Below, piece by piece: positions 25,827 to 34,323 of a stretch of 45,804 bases of DNA (within the stretch, counting starts at the first letter, position 1; every line of letters starts with the position of its first letter). This DNA is from Prevotella sp. UBA6447 (GTDB lineage Bacteria > Bacteroidota > Bacteroidia > Bacteroidales > Bacteroidaceae), in assembly GCA_002437115.1 (NCBI GenBank), contig DJOD01000016.1, forward strand, positions 12,330 to 58,133, written 5' to 3'. The notes below the pieces were generated by a model. That model searched no databases, had not been told where the DNA came from, and was given only the letters and a program-made list of their open reading frames with translations. The position numbers and the translations under genes were made by a program.

Positions 25827-26810
25827 ATGATGGAAGAAGAGATTAGCCAACCCGTCAGCAAGAAGCTGCTCAAGGCGGAGCTCACTCCTGAGCGTGAATT
25901 GCGAACAACGAACAAGAGCCACAACGAAATTTATGTCATCACAGCCAAGAACGCGCCAAACGTGATGCGAGAGATAGGGCGTTTGAGGGAGATCGCGTTC
26001 CGTACCGCTGGCGGCGGGACAGGGAAGTCGGTCGATATCGACGAGTTCGACACCATGGACGATGGCTGCCGACAACTCATCGTGTGGAACCCCGAGGCCG
26101 AGGAAATTATCGGGGGCTACCGCTACTTGTTTTGTGATGATTGGAAAATAAACGCAGCGGGACAACCACAGGTGGCCATGTCCCATATGTTTCATTTTTC
26201 CGAGAAGTTCATGAATGATTATGCTCCCAATACGGTGGAGCTGGGACGGTCGTTTGTTTCTGTGGATTACCAAAACGTGCGTAAGAATACCAAGTCGATT
26301 TTCGCCCTTGACAACCTTTGGGACGGGCTTGGCGCGCTGACCGTCATCAACCCGCGCTGCAAATATTTCCTTGGAAAGATGACCATGTACCCCTCGTTCG
26401 ACCGAAAGGGACGTGACATGATACTCTATTTCCTGCGCAAGCACTTTGGAGACCAGGAAGGTCTTGTGACACCGATGGAACCGCTGCTTTTGGATACTCC
26501 CGAAGAGGAGCTCAAGAGCATTTTTTGCGAGGATGACTTCCGCAAGGATTACCGCATCCTCAACAGGAGTGTGCGTCAGCTGGGCTATAACATCCCCCCG
26601 CTTGTCAATGCCTACATGAACCTGTCGCCTACCATGAAGTTCTTCGGGACGGCCATCAACCACGAGTTTGGCGAGGTGGAGGAAAGCGGCATCCTTATTG
26701 CCGTTGATGAGATCTTCGAGGAGAAGCGGGTGCGGCATATCAACAGTTTTGTGGAAGAGCACCCCGAGGTGCTCCGCATACCTGGTCGACCCAACACGGT
26801 CTTACTGTGA
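25827..26810 (+). CDS. glsB: GNAT/OlsB-like N-acyltransferase, GlsB-like
   Basis: A 327-residue protein of the hemolysin/OlsB N-acyltransferase group. Visible features: an N-terminal GNAT-like half with REIAFRTAGGGTGKSVDIDE, then GGYRYLF, ELGRSFV (a typical acyl-acceptor/acyl-ACP block) and a C-terminal extension of about 130 residues (from about 195) containing YNIPPLVNAYMNLSPTMK and FGTAINHEFGEV. In Bacteroides the homologue transfers a 3-hydroxyacyl chain to the glycine amino group, the first step of glycine lipid synthesis. It starts 16 nt after the GlsA-like gene and is closed by a strong hairpin terminator. Ornithine or serine-containing lipids are alternative products. Confidence 0.75.
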   Translation: MMEEEISQPVSKKLLKAELTPERELRTTNKSHNEIYVITAKNAPNVMREIGRLREIAFRTAGGGTGKSVDIDEFDTMDDGCRQLIVWNPEAEEIIGGYRYLFCDDWKINAAGQPQVAMSHMFHFSEKFMNDYAPNTVELGRSFVSVDYQNVRKNTKSIFALDNLWDGLGALTVINPRCKYFLGKMTMYPSFDRKGRDMILYFLRKHFGDQEGLVTPMEPLLLDTPEEELKSIFCEDDFRKDYRILNRSVRQLGYNIPPLVNAYMNLSPTMKFFGTAINHEFGEVEESGILIAVDEIFEEKRVRHINSFVEEHPEVLRIPGRPNTVLL

Positions 26811-26858
26811 GGAAGAGGGCCGAGCCTGTTTCCCTTTTGAGCTGAGCCAGATGCCACG

Positions 26859-26920
26859 AAGGCCACAGGGCCACTCCGCCGGTGCTGTTGCGCACCAAGC
26901 AGGAGTGGCCCTGTGGCCTT
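26859..26920. terminator. Perfect 19-bp stem terminator with an inner hairpin
   Basis: Arms 26859-26877 and 26902-26920 pair without mismatch. The 24-nt loop contains a further 5-bp stem (26881-26885 with 26892-26896). It separates the convergent glsB and hemolysin III-like genes and could serve both. Confidence 0.85.
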
Positions 26921-26943
26921 TGGCGTGTGATGGTTGATCTCGT

Positions 26944-27600
26944 TTACAGGTATTTCATCAGGATGTCCCACACGGCAATGATATGGCATACTGAGCCCAT
27001 GAGCACAAAGAAATGGAAAACGGTGTGCATAAACCGACGGCGGTTCAGCGTGTAAAACACGGCACCTGTGATGTAACAGGCTCCCTCGCCGATAATCCAC
27101 CAGAACGAAGCTGTCGGCAACGCGTCGGTGAGTGGTTTCATGGCCACAAGCACACTGAGCCCCATGACCACGAAACAGACGGTCTCCAGGTTGCTATGAC
27201 GTTTCAGCCCATGAAAGCTGAAGATGGTTCCTGCGATGGCTGCTGCCCAGATGAAGGAAAACAACGTCCAGCCCCAATAACTTTGGTTGCGCAGGCAAAT
27301 GAGCGTGATGGGCGAGTAGGAACCGGCGATGTGCCAGTAGATGGCGGCGTGGTCCCATTTGCGAAGTCGTTCCTTCCACGGAGACCAGGCGCTCAGCGCG
27401 TGGTAGGTTGTGGAGGCAATGTAGGAGCATAGCATGCCAAAGAGGTAGAGGATGACGCCGGCCGATGCCCAGCCGTCCCCCTCCTTGAAGCACCAAATGA
27501 GAAAAATGGTTCCGAACACCACGCCGATGGCTATTCCGCCCGCATGGCTCCAACTGTTCCACAGCTCTTCCTTGTGATTGTAAAAAATGCGCCGTTTCAT
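26944..27600 (-). CDS. Hemolysin III / PAQR-family membrane protein (YqfA-like)
   Basis: A 218-residue integral membrane protein with seven predicted helices. Family landmarks are HKEELWNSWSHAGGIAIG near the N-terminus, STTYHALSAWSP, WDHAAIYWHIAGSYSPI and the C-terminal MHTVFHFFVLMGSVCH; the conserved Ser and His residues form the presumed metal site of PAQR proteins. Despite the name, haemolytic activity is documented for only a few members, and the cellular role is unclear. It lies 23 nt downstream of the dGTPase gene and is probably co-transcribed with it. A bidirectional hairpin follows. Confidence 0.92.
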   Translation of the reverse strand: MKRRIFYNHKEELWNSWSHAGGIAIGVVFGTIFLIWCFKEGDGWASAGVILYLFGMLCSYIASTTYHALSAWSPWKERLRKWDHAAIYWHIAGSYSPITLICLRNQSYWGWTLFSFIWAAAIAGTIFSFHGLKRHSNLETVCFVVMGLSVLVAMKPLTDALPTASFWWIIGEGACYITGAVFYTLNRRRFMHTVFHFFVLMGSVCHIIAVWDILMKYL

Positions 27601-27623
27601 CGGTGTTTCTTGGTTTTGGGGAG

Positions 27624-28961
27624 TTAGACAATGGGTAGCGCGATGCCTTCTATCTTCTGGTAGATGTCAAGCGCGTAGATGTCGGTCATGCCGCTGATGT
27701 AGTCGAGCACGGCCATGAGTCGCGTCTCCAGGTCGGGGCTCTCGATGGCATACTGGCTGCTGAAGCGACAGATGAGTTGCTGGGAGTGATATTTCTCTGG
27801 GTGTATGGCCGCTGAAACGAGCGTTTCCATCAGCGTTTCCATGATTTTGTATCCGCTCAGCTCCACGTCGAGGACGGGTTTGCTGCGGTATATCTTCTGG
27901 CGTGAAATCGCGACGCAACGCATGTAGGCGTCGCGCAGATGAGGCTCGATGTTGCCAACCAGGCTGCCGTCGAACTCGCCGCGTAGGATTTCTTCCTCAT
28001 GTTCCACAAACGTGTCAACGCAGGCGTGCTCCAAGGCACCCACCACGCAAGCCCGCAAGTAGACCACATGCTCGTTGCGGTCGGTCACGCCATCGTCGTT
28101 GAGACGGCGCAGGATGTTGGCCTGGGCCTCGGGGGAGAAGAATCCCAACAGCAGGTCGCGTGTCTCATCGTAGGATAGGATTTTTAGCTTGTGGGAGTCT
28201 TCGATGTCCATAATCTCATAACAGATGTCGTCGGCAGCCTCCATGAGGTAAACCAGTGGATGGCGGGCATAGCGAAGGGGCTCGCCAGGTGCTGACAGGC
28301 GAATCATGCCCAATTCTTCGGCTACCTTTTGAAAGCTTGGAGCCTCGGACGCGAAGAACCCAAACTTGCCATGAGGCCCTGCCAGCTGGCTTGAGAACGG
28401 ATATTTGACGATTGAGGCCAAGGTCGAGTAGGTCATCACATAGCCGCCTGCGCGCCGGCCCACAAACTGGTGAACCAGCAGGCGGAAGGCGTTGGCGTTA
28501 CCCTCGAAGTGGGTGATGTCTTGCCAAAAATCGTCGGTCACTTGCCTGCGTAACTGGGTGCCGGACCCTTCGGTGAAGTAGGTTTGGATAGCCTTTTCGC
28601 CCGAATGTCCGAAGGGCGGGTTGCCCATGTCGTGGGCAAGACCTGCCGTTTGCACGATGGTGCCTATCTCCTCAAACAGGGTGCCTCGCAATTCAGGGTG
28701 GCGGGCTGTCAGCCGGCGTGCCACGTCGTCGCCCAGCGACTTGCCTAACGAGGACACTTCCAGTGAATGGGTCAACCGATTGTGCACGAAGACACTGCCT
28801 GGGAGAGGAAACACTTGGGTCTTGTTCTGCAGGCGACGGAACGGCGCTGAATAGACCAGCCGGTCACCGTCGCGCTTAAACTCCGAGCGGTCGTCGTGGC
28901 GAAGGGCATGGCGCTCCTCCTGCCCGAAACGCTTGTTGGAAATGAGTTGGATCCAGTTCAT
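27624..28961 (-). CDS. dgt: Deoxyguanosinetriphosphate triphosphohydrolase (dGTPase)
   Basis: A 445-residue HD-domain hydrolase that converts dGTP to deoxyguanosine and triphosphate, trimming dNTP pools. Family blocks: YSAPFRRLQNKTQVFPL near the N-terminus, NRLTHSLEVSSLG, the metal-binding GLAHDMGNPPFGHSGE with the HD pair, and EAADDICYEIMDIED with the later Asp ligand. The frame is open to 29009, but MNWIQLISNKRFG is the family start, so 28961 is used. It is divergent from dut; the pair affects nucleotide pools from both sides of a shared 148-bp region. The hemolysin III-like gene follows after 23 nt. Confidence 0.93.
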   Translation of the reverse strand: MNWIQLISNKRFGQEERHALRHDDRSEFKRDGDRLVYSAPFRRLQNKTQVFPLPGSVFVHNRLTHSLEVSSLGKSLGDDVARRLTARHPELRGTLFEEIGTIVQTAGLAHDMGNPPFGHSGEKAIQTYFTEGSGTQLRRQVTDDFWQDITHFEGNANAFRLLVHQFVGRRAGGYVMTYSTLASIVKYPFSSQLAGPHGKFGFFASEAPSFQKVAEELGMIRLSAPGEPLRYARHPLVYLMEAADDICYEIMDIEDSHKLKILSYDETRDLLLGFFSPEAQANILRRLNDDGVTDRNEHVVYLRACVVGALEHACVDTFVEHEEEILRGEFDGSLVGNIEPHLRDAYMRCVAISRQKIYRSKPVLDVELSGYKIMETLMETLVSAAIHPEKYHSQQLICRFSSQYAIESPDLETRLMAVLDYISGMTDIYALDIYQKIEGIALPIV

Positions 28962-29021
28962 GTCGTCATGTTTTTGTTTTCCCCAGTTGCCAGGACGTTG
29001 GCCTGGCATGGATTGTCATGG

Positions 29022-29029
29022 CAAAGTTA
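29022..29029 (-). promoter_or_regulatory. -7 promoter box for dgt
   Basis: TAACTTTG on the minus strand matches TAnnTTTG and lies 60 nt upstream of the dgt ATG. No clear -33 TTTG. Confidence 0.5.
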
Positions 29030-29093
29030 CTCGTTATTTCCTCATTTTTCGCCTTTTTAATAAATAAAAAGTATCTAAGTGTGTGGAATTTAT

Positions 29094-29101
29094 TAATTTT
29101 G
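29094..29101 (+). promoter_or_regulatory. -7 promoter box abutting the dut start
   Basis: TAATTTTG matches TAnnTTTG and is followed by exactly 8 nt before the dut ATG at 29110, implying a leaderless or near-leaderless transcript. Confidence 0.6.
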
Positions 29102-29109
29102 CAAATGTT

Positions 29110-29547
29110 ATGCTGAAAATAAAAGTTGTCAACATGGGGCACCAGCCCCTCCCGGCTTATGCCACAGCCCAAAGTGCCGGGCTCGACCTCCGCGCTAACC
29201 TGTCGGAGCCCATTGTGCTGCACCCCATGCAACGGGTGCTCGTCTCCACGGGCCTGCGCGTCGCATTGCCTGAAGGCTATGAGGCGCAAGTGAGGCCACG
29301 TAGTGGGTTGGCATTGAAGTATGGGGTGACAGTGCTCAACACGCCTGGCACGATCGATGCTGATTACCGTGGTGAGCTCAAGGTGTTGCTGGTCAATTTC
29401 TCCAACGACGACTTCGTGGTTCGTGATGGCGAACGCATCGCGCAGATGGTCGTCGCACGCTATGAGCAAGTGAAGTTTGAGACCGTTGAGGAGCTCGATG
29501 AAACGGAACGTGGCGATGGCGGATACGGCCATACGGGCGTAAAGTGA
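29110..29547 (+). CDS. dut: dUTP diphosphatase (trimeric dUTPase)
   Basis: A 145-residue enzyme that hydrolyses dUTP to dUMP and pyrophosphate, keeping uracil out of DNA and feeding dTMP synthesis. All five trimeric dUTPase motifs are present: AQSAGLDLRA (1), RPRSGLALK (2), GTIDADYRGE with the catalytic Asp (3), RIAQMV (4) and RGDGGYGHTG (5, with Tyr where Phe is common). The frame is open from 29083, but that would include the -7 box, and MLKIKVVN is the family start. The TPR protein gene follows after 18 nt, beginning an operon with DUF4292 and envC-like genes. Confidence 0.96.
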   Translation: MLKIKVVNMGHQPLPAYATAQSAGLDLRANLSEPIVLHPMQRVLVSTGLRVALPEGYEAQVRPRSGLALKYGVTVLNTPGTIDADYRGELKVLLVNFSNDDFVVRDGERIAQMVVARYEQVKFETVEELDETERGDGGYGHTGVK

Positions 29548-29565
29548 TAGGAGGCGTTTTCTCGG

Positions 29566-31338
29566 ATGTACAAAAGATTCAGAAATATCACGTTGGTGGC
29601 CCTTGCCATTGTGGCGATGGGGAGCACGGCCATGCCTTCTGGAGGAAAGAAAAAGTCTCAGGAGCCGCACAAACAGGTTGCTATGGACACGCTGAACTAC
29701 AACGACAGCCGGCGGTACAACTATTTTTTCCTGGAGGCGGTGCGCCAGCAGGAGGCGGGTCGCTATGCGGCTGCATTCGACCTGTTGCGACATTGTGAGG
29801 ACATCAACCCTAACGCCGCGGAGACTTATTTCCTAAAGGCACGCTTCTTGTCGATGCTTCGGCAAGACTCGTTGGCGTTGAAAAACCTTGAGAAAGCGGC
29901 AGAACTGCGCCCGGGGAATGGCATATACCAGGAAAAAGTGGCTCAGTTCTATATCGGCATAGGCAACTACGCAAAGGCCACAAGTGCCTACGAAAAGCTA
30001 TGGGCCAACAACCGCGACCGTAGTGATGTGCTTAATGTGCTCGTGCAACTCTACCAACAGCAAAAGGACTACAACAAGATGCTGGATGCCATTGGTAAGA
30101 TGGAAGAACTGGAAGGGAGCGACGACCAGTTTGAACTGGCCAAGATGAATGTCTTTGAGATGAAAGGCGACTATCGCAATGCTTATACGACGCTGAAGCG
30201 ATTGGCCGAAAAGCACCCCAATGACAAGACCTTCTCCGTAATGCTGGGCAATTGGCTCATGCAGCACAAGCGACAGAAAGAAGCCTACAAGCTTTTTGCC
30301 GCCGCTCTCAAGGACAGTCCGGACAACACATACGCCCAGAGCTCCATGTACGACTATTACCGTTCGTCGGGAAAAGACTCGCTGGCACGGCAGATGATGG
30401 AGAGCATCCTGATGGGCAAGAACACACCCGATGATAGCCGGATGCAGTTTCTGAAGCAGGCTATCCAAGAAAACGAGCGTAATGGGGGTGACTCTTCCGC
30501 GATTATCAGACTCATGGATCGCATGCGCCAGGTGGTGCCAAAGAGTGTGTCGTTGGCGGAGATGCGCGCGGCTTATTACCAGCTCAAGAAGCTACCTGAG
30601 GCGAAAGTGGACTCGGCGTTGACCAGATTGCTGGAACTCGCACCCGACAACGCATCAGCTCGTTTCCAGCTGATACAGAACAAATGGGCCTCGGAGGATT
30701 GGAAGGCCATTGCCCAATTGGCTGAGCCGGGAATGTTGTACAATCCCGATGAAATGGCGTTTTATTACTTCACAGGGCTCGCGCGATATTATCAAAAAGA
30801 CGATAAGGGCGCCCTGGATGCCTTCCAACGGGGGACGGCAGAAATCAACGACAAGAGCAACCCCAACATTGTAAGTGACTTCTATGCCATCATGGGAGAA
30901 ATCTATCATAGCCAAGGCGAAAAGGAAAAGGCTTATGCTGCCTTTGACAGTTGCTTGCAGTGGAAGCCCGACCATGCCATGACGCTCAACAACTACGCCT
31001 ACTTCCTGAGTGAGGAAGGTGAAAACTTGAAGAAGGCGGAGGAGATGAGTTCCAAGGCGGTCAAGGCCGAGCCCAGCAACGCTACGTTCCTTGATACCTA
31101 CGCTTGGATTCTTTACCGTCAAGGCAGGTACTCGGAGGCGAAGATTTACATGGATGCTACACTGAAAAACGACACGGACAGCGCGGTCAGCGCCGTGGTC
31201 TTGGAGCATGCGGCTGACATCTACATGAAGGTGGGTGAAAAACAAAAAGCTTTGGATTTCCTGCAGAAGGCTATTGAGGCCGGTGGAGACAAGGAGACTT
31301 TGACGCGTAAAATCAATTTATACAGGAAGGAAAAATGA
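29566..31338 (+). CDS. Exported tetratricopeptide-repeat protein
   Basis: A 590-residue protein with an N-terminal signal-like segment (about 1-25, basic then hydrophobic LVALAIVAMGS), followed by TPR helices along nearly the whole length (about 45-585). Examples of the TPR signature are QEAGRYAAAFDLLRHCEDINP, GNYAKATSAYEKLW and GEKQKALDFLQKAIEAG. It is probably a periplasmic or outer-membrane-associated scaffold; no enzyme motif is seen. A good Shine-Dalgarno (AGGAGG, 29549-29554) supports the ATG. Its stop overlaps the next start (ATGA), coupling it to the DUF4292 lipoprotein. The order dut-TPR-DUF4292-EnvC appears conserved in Bacteroidales, hinting at an envelope-assembly role. Confidence 0.88.
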   Translation: MYKRFRNITLVALAIVAMGSTAMPSGGKKKSQEPHKQVAMDTLNYNDSRRYNYFFLEAVRQQEAGRYAAAFDLLRHCEDINPNAAETYFLKARFLSMLRQDSLALKNLEKAAELRPGNGIYQEKVAQFYIGIGNYAKATSAYEKLWANNRDRSDVLNVLVQLYQQQKDYNKMLDAIGKMEELEGSDDQFELAKMNVFEMKGDYRNAYTTLKRLAEKHPNDKTFSVMLGNWLMQHKRQKEAYKLFAAALKDSPDNTYAQSSMYDYYRSSGKDSLARQMMESILMGKNTPDDSRMQFLKQAIQENERNGGDSSAIIRLMDRMRQVVPKSVSLAEMRAAYYQLKKLPEAKVDSALTRLLELAPDNASARFQLIQNKWASEDWKAIAQLAEPGMLYNPDEMAFYYFTGLARYYQKDDKGALDAFQRGTAEINDKSNPNIVSDFYAIMGEIYHSQGEKEKAYAAFDSCLQWKPDHAMTLNNYAYFLSEEGENLKKAEEMSSKAVKAEPSNATFLDTYAWILYRQGRYSEAKIYMDATLKNDTDSAVSAVVLEHAADIYMKVGEKQKALDFLQKAIEAGGDKETLTRKINLYRKEK

Positions 31339-32219
31339 AGACTTCGATCGTTAAAATATTAGTTCTGTGTGCGCCTTTGGCGCTTGTTTCGTGTGGCACC
31401 AAGAAGGCGTTGGTGACTGACGGGACCACTTCAGCCACTTCGCACGTGGCGGAAAAGAAAACCGACGGGCAACAGGTGGCGTTCATGCAGAAGGTGAATG
31501 ACCAGAAAGTTTATGCTAAGAATATTGTCGGAAACCTGACGTTTACGGCTAACTTGGACGGCAAGAGTGTCAGCCTGTCAGGGTCGCTCCATATGAGACG
31601 CGACAAGGTGATACGTCTGCAACTTTTCATTCCCTACTTAGGGACGGAAGTGGGGCGACTGGAGTTCACGCCCGATTATGTGATGGTAGTCGACCGTATT
31701 CATAAGCAATATGTGAAGGGTGACTACAACCAGCTCGATTTCTTGCGTAGCAACGGATTGAGTTTCTATTCCTTGCAGGCGTTGTTTTGGAACCAACTGA
31801 TGCTTCCTGGAACCAACAGGGTTGGAGAAGGCGATTTGGGTAAGTTTGCCGTGAACTTTGGCGAATCAGCAGGCAACGTGCTGGTGTCGGCAAAAAATGG
31901 AGACATGACCTTCACCTGGCAGGCTGATAGGAACAGTGGCCTCATTAGTGAGGCTCTTGTAGATTACAGTAGCATGGCGAAAGGACACTCTTCGCTTACT
32001 TGGAAATATTCGGATTTCAAGGCTCTGGGCGTGAAGCGCTTTCCTGCGACACAACTGTTATCGTTTTCTACAAATGCGGTCAAGCAGGCTCGTAAGGTGA
32101 CGGTTAAGTTGGCGTTGGACGAGCTAAAGACCTCGGACGATTGGGAAGAGAATACTACGGTGTCAAATAAATATAAGAAGGTGGAGGCGCTTGACATCTT
32201 GGGCAAGTTGCTGCAATAG
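31335..32219 (+). CDS. DUF4292 lipoprotein (LolA/LolB-like fold suspected)
   Basis: A 294-residue lipoprotein. The signal ends with the lipobox LVSC and Cys20 would be lipidated. Residues +2 to +5 are GTKK, lacking the acidic surface-export signal of Bacteroidota, so it probably faces the periplasm. The body is beta-rich (for example VGNLTFTANLDGKSVSLSGS and SAGNVLVSAKNGDMTFTW), matching DUF4292. A relation to LolA/LolB lipoprotein carriers has been suspected for such folds; here that is inference. It overlaps the TPR gene by 4 nt and precedes the EnvC-like gene by about 100 nt. Confidence 0.82.
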   Translation: MKTSIVKILVLCAPLALVSCGTKKALVTDGTTSATSHVAEKKTDGQQVAFMQKVNDQKVYAKNIVGNLTFTANLDGKSVSLSGSLHMRRDKVIRLQLFIPYLGTEVGRLEFTPDYVMVVDRIHKQYVKGDYNQLDFLRSNGLSFYSLQALFWNQLMLPGTNRVGEGDLGKFAVNFGESAGNVLVSAKNGDMTFTWQADRNSGLISEALVDYSSMAKGHSSLTWKYSDFKALGVKRFPATQLLSFSTNAVKQARKVTVKLALDELKTSDDWEENTTVSNKYKKVEALDILGKLLQ

Positions 32220-32321
32220 TTTCTTGTTCAGGGTGCTTCCCTTTTTGAAAGGCCACTCAGCTTTTCTGGTTGGAATGGTTTTCCTTAATGATGTAATGCT
32301 GTCCGTTTGATAGTTGATATA

Positions 32322-34142
32322 ATGAGAAGAATTTTGTGTATCATGTTGACCTTGTGCCTGGTGGCTGTTTCCGGGGCACAAACGAAGAACGCTGGTAGGA
32401 CTCGCAAGCAGACGCGCACCACAAACGTGCAGCGAAAACAGGCAAAGAACGTCAAGCAGCGTAAGAAAGCAACGGTAAAGGGTAGTCGTCGAAACCAGCA
32501 CGATGTTACTCGTTACTCAACGGCTTCTATCCGTGGACTGCAAAACCAAAGGGCGGCAATACAAAAAAAAATTCGAGAACAAGAGAAAGCTTTAAAAGCT
32601 AACAAGGAAGATGTGGCCAAACGCCTGCAAAATTTGCTGGCCATCAATGGGGAGATAGACCAACGGCAAAAGAACATTGATAATATACAGACGGACATCA
32701 AACATATTGAGGGAAATATCGGAATCTTAAAATCCCAACTTGCCACCCTGCAGATGCAACTGAAAGAGCGGCAGGCCAGGTACGTGAAGTCCATGCGCTA
32801 TATGGCACGCCACCGCTCAGTGCAAGATCGGTTGATGTTTATTTTCTCGGCCAAGAACTTTGCCCAGATGTACAGGCGCTTGCGCTTCGTGCGCGAATAT
32901 GCGCAATACCAAAAGGCGCAGGGCGAGGCTGTGAGGGCCAAGCAAAACCAGGTGACGCGAAAAAACACGCAACTGGAGAACGTGCGTGGACAGAAGAGCA
33001 GCTTGCTTTATCAAGGTAGGCAGGAAAAACAAAAACTGGAGGGCAACAAAGCCGAACAGCAGCAAATCGTACAGGGGCTGCAAAAACAGCAGCAGACCAT
33101 TCGGGTAATCATTGCCGAACAGCATAAGAAAGATGCAGCCCTCAATGCGCAAATCGACCGATTGGTCGAGATTGAGGTGCGAAAGGTGCGGGAGCGCGCT
33201 GCGGCCGAGGCTAAACGTAAGGCGGCAGCCGTTGAGGCTGCCAAACGTCGTGCAGCAGAGATTGCACGCAAGAAGGCGGAGGCTGAACGCGCGGCACAGG
33301 AAAACGCTCGGCGTATCGCTGAAGCCAAGGCCAGAGAGGAAAAGCTGAGGGAAGAGGCACGCAAGGCGGCAGCAGCCGAGGCGGCTGCTCGCAGGGCTCG
33401 TGCCGAGGCTGCCGAGGCTGCTGAGACAAAGGCTCGTGAGCAAGCTTTGGCTGAAGAGAGAGCCAGGCAGCGAACGGCAGCTCGTGAACTGGCGGAGCAG
33501 GCGGAAAAAGCTGAGGCGGCTGCCAGGGAGGCAGCTGCCAAGGAGGCGGCTGCACGACGTATGGCTGCTGAGGCGGCTGCCAAAAAGGAAAGGGCTGACC
33601 AGGCTGCGCGAGAAGCTCAGTCGCAACGCATGGCTGCTGAGCGAAAACAGAGGGCTGACGCTGAGCGTGCCAAGGAAGAAATTGCTGAGGCAAAGGAGAA
33701 CGCTGACAACATGATGCGGTTCTCTACCGTTGATCGCATGATGAACAGTGGCTTTGAGGCTAATCGCGGGAGGCTTCCCATGCCCATCACAGGAAGGTAT
33801 AAGATCGTTAGTCATTTTGGACAATACCAAGTGGAAGGGCTTAAAGGAGTGACACTTGATAACAAGGGCATTAATATCTTGGGTGGCGCGGGTTGCCAGG
33901 CGCGGGCCATCTATGATGGAGAGGTGAGCGCGGTCATCGGCTTTGGAGGCAACATGGTTGTCATGGTTCGTCACGGCGCTTACATTTCAGTGTACAGCAA
34001 TCTTAGGTCTGTGAGTGTGAGCCGCGGACAGAAGGTGAGCACTCGGCAGATATTGGGAACCGTTGGCCCTGAGCATATTCTCCAGTTCCAGTTGAGGAAG
34101 GAAAGGGCTAAGCTGAATCCTGAGACTTGGCTTGGCAGGTGA
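32322..34142 (+). CDS. EnvC-like murein hydrolase activator with degenerate LytM domain
   Basis: A 606-residue exported protein. Signal peptide about 1-20 (ending VSGAQ), a basic linker, a long coiled coil (about 60-285), a second Ala/Glu/Arg-rich helical stretch (about 290-465) and a C-terminal LytM/M23 domain (about 490-606). The zinc ligands of active M23 enzymes are missing: the HKGIDI-type motif reads NKGINI, and the late HLH motif reads ILQ (in HILQFQL). It should therefore not cut peptidoglycan but activate an amidase, as EnvC does for AmiA/AmiB during daughter-cell separation. A TTG at 32307 is in frame, but the ATG at 32322 gives a cleaner signal peptide. Last gene of the dut operon; a hairpin follows. 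Confidence 0.88.
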   Translation: MRRILCIMLTLCLVAVSGAQTKNAGRTRKQTRTTNVQRKQAKNVKQRKKATVKGSRRNQHDVTRYSTASIRGLQNQRAAIQKKIREQEKALKANKEDVAKRLQNLLAINGEIDQRQKNIDNIQTDIKHIEGNIGILKSQLATLQMQLKERQARYVKSMRYMARHRSVQDRLMFIFSAKNFAQMYRRLRFVREYAQYQKAQGEAVRAKQNQVTRKNTQLENVRGQKSSLLYQGRQEKQKLEGNKAEQQQIVQGLQKQQQTIRVIIAEQHKKDAALNAQIDRLVEIEVRKVRERAAAEAKRKAAAVEAAKRRAAEIARKKAEAERAAQENARRIAEAKAREEKLREEARKAAAAEAAARRARAEAAEAAETKAREQALAEERARQRTAARELAEQAEKAEAAAREAAAKEAAARRMAAEAAAKKERADQAAREAQSQRMAAERKQRADAERAKEEIAEAKENADNMMRFSTVDRMMNSGFEANRGRLPMPITGRYKIVSHFGQYQVEGLKGVTLDNKGINILGGAGCQARAIYDGEVSAVIGFGGNMVVMVRHGAYISVYSNLRSVSVSRGQKVSTRQILGTVGPEHILQFQLRKERAKLNPETWLGR

Positions 34143-34198
34143 AATTGCTATAAAGATACAATAGCTGCGCTTGTTGGTTTTGCCTTTGCGCTGTTGAA

Positions 34199-34245
34199 AA
34201 AAGACTTTCACCGAATCGTTGACAGTGACTCGGGGAAAGTCCTTT
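34199..34245 (+). terminator. Imperfect hairpin terminator after the EnvC-like gene
   Basis: Arms 34199-34214 and 34230-34245 pair over 16 positions with two mismatches around a 15-nt loop, and a T-rich stretch (CTTTTTAT) follows. It lies 56 nt past the stop codon. Confidence 0.65.
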
Positions 34246-34323
34246 CTTTTTATGGCTCCTTTCCACTTGTTTCTCTGATACTTAAAGGAAGAAGACGCTG
34301 TGAGAATTATAGGTGTCGTCTTA

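Noticed and set aside
32817..33974. 385-codon minus-strand ORF opposite the EnvC-like gene
   Set aside because: The Ser/Leu/Arg/Pro-rich composition is the mirror of the Ala/Glu/Arg coiled coil on the plus strand. No start signal or domain supports it.
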